This document shows, one piece after another, positions 41,563 through 41,563 of a DNA stretch of 41,563 bases; position 1 is the stretch's first letter; each line of letters starts with the position of its first letter. The DNA is from DTU078 sp002397345 (lineage in GTDB: Bacteria > Bacillota > Clostridia > Oscillospirales > CAG-272): NCBI GenBank assembly GCA_937875545.1, contig CALLYE010000143.1:1-41563 (forward strand). Direction: 5' to 3'. The notes beneath the pieces are model-generated. The model was given only the letters and a program-made list of their open reading frames with translations, was not told the origin of the DNA and did no database searches. A program made the position numbers and the translations under genes.

Positions 41563-41563
41563 T

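Overview
The window looks like one end of an integrated siphovirus (HK97-type prophage) in a chromosome of an anaerobic gut-type clostridium (Bacillota). The phage genes match families seen in Clostridia prophages: P27-type small terminase, ParB-methylase fusion, HK97 capsid and ClpP-like protease, phi13-type tail protein, Gp37-like tail protein and two tandem large serine recombinases. The flanking genes (Gram-positive ABC exporters, XRE regulators, lipoproteins) and the good Shine-Dalgarno sites fit the same group. No species can be named from the sequence.

Positions 1-26424 are prophage, nearly all on the + strand and visibly GC-richer than the host part. The order is: a family A DNA polymerase (cut by the window edge) and a primase-helicase; an HNH nuclease; a gene-free stretch likely to hold the packaging site; small terminase, ParB-methylase, a protein of unknown function, large terminase; portal, protease, major capsid; four connector or completion proteins; major tail protein; a tail assembly chaperone whose second half is reached by a -1 ribosomal frameshift at AAAAAAC; tape measure; distal tail; Gp37-like; two more tail or baseplate proteins, the last with fibronectin-like repeats. 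A regulator/small-protein/recombinase cassette ends the element. No holin or endolysin is visible.

Two AT-rich genes break the tail operon, both on the minus strand with their own consensus-like promoters: a TIR-domain protein with a novel-looking C-terminal domain (14935-15699) and a MazG-like protein (20419-20727). Both look like lysogen-expressed cargo, plausibly anti-phage defence, and late phage transcription must run antisense through both. The TIR gene is the best candidate here for an undescribed system.

Positions 26425-41563 are host DNA: a repeat-rich boundary, an initiator tRNA-Met and a tRNA-Leu with a partial tRNA copy in their leader, a sigma factor gene whose frame continues through two in-frame TAG codons, an XRE regulator, a two-gene ABC exporter operon, and a minus-strand locus made of a small secreted peptide, a lipoprotein, a large ABC-2 permease (split by an in-frame TAA) and its ATPase. 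The last locus resembles a peptide export or self-protection cassette. A secreted Thr-rich lipoprotein closes the window.
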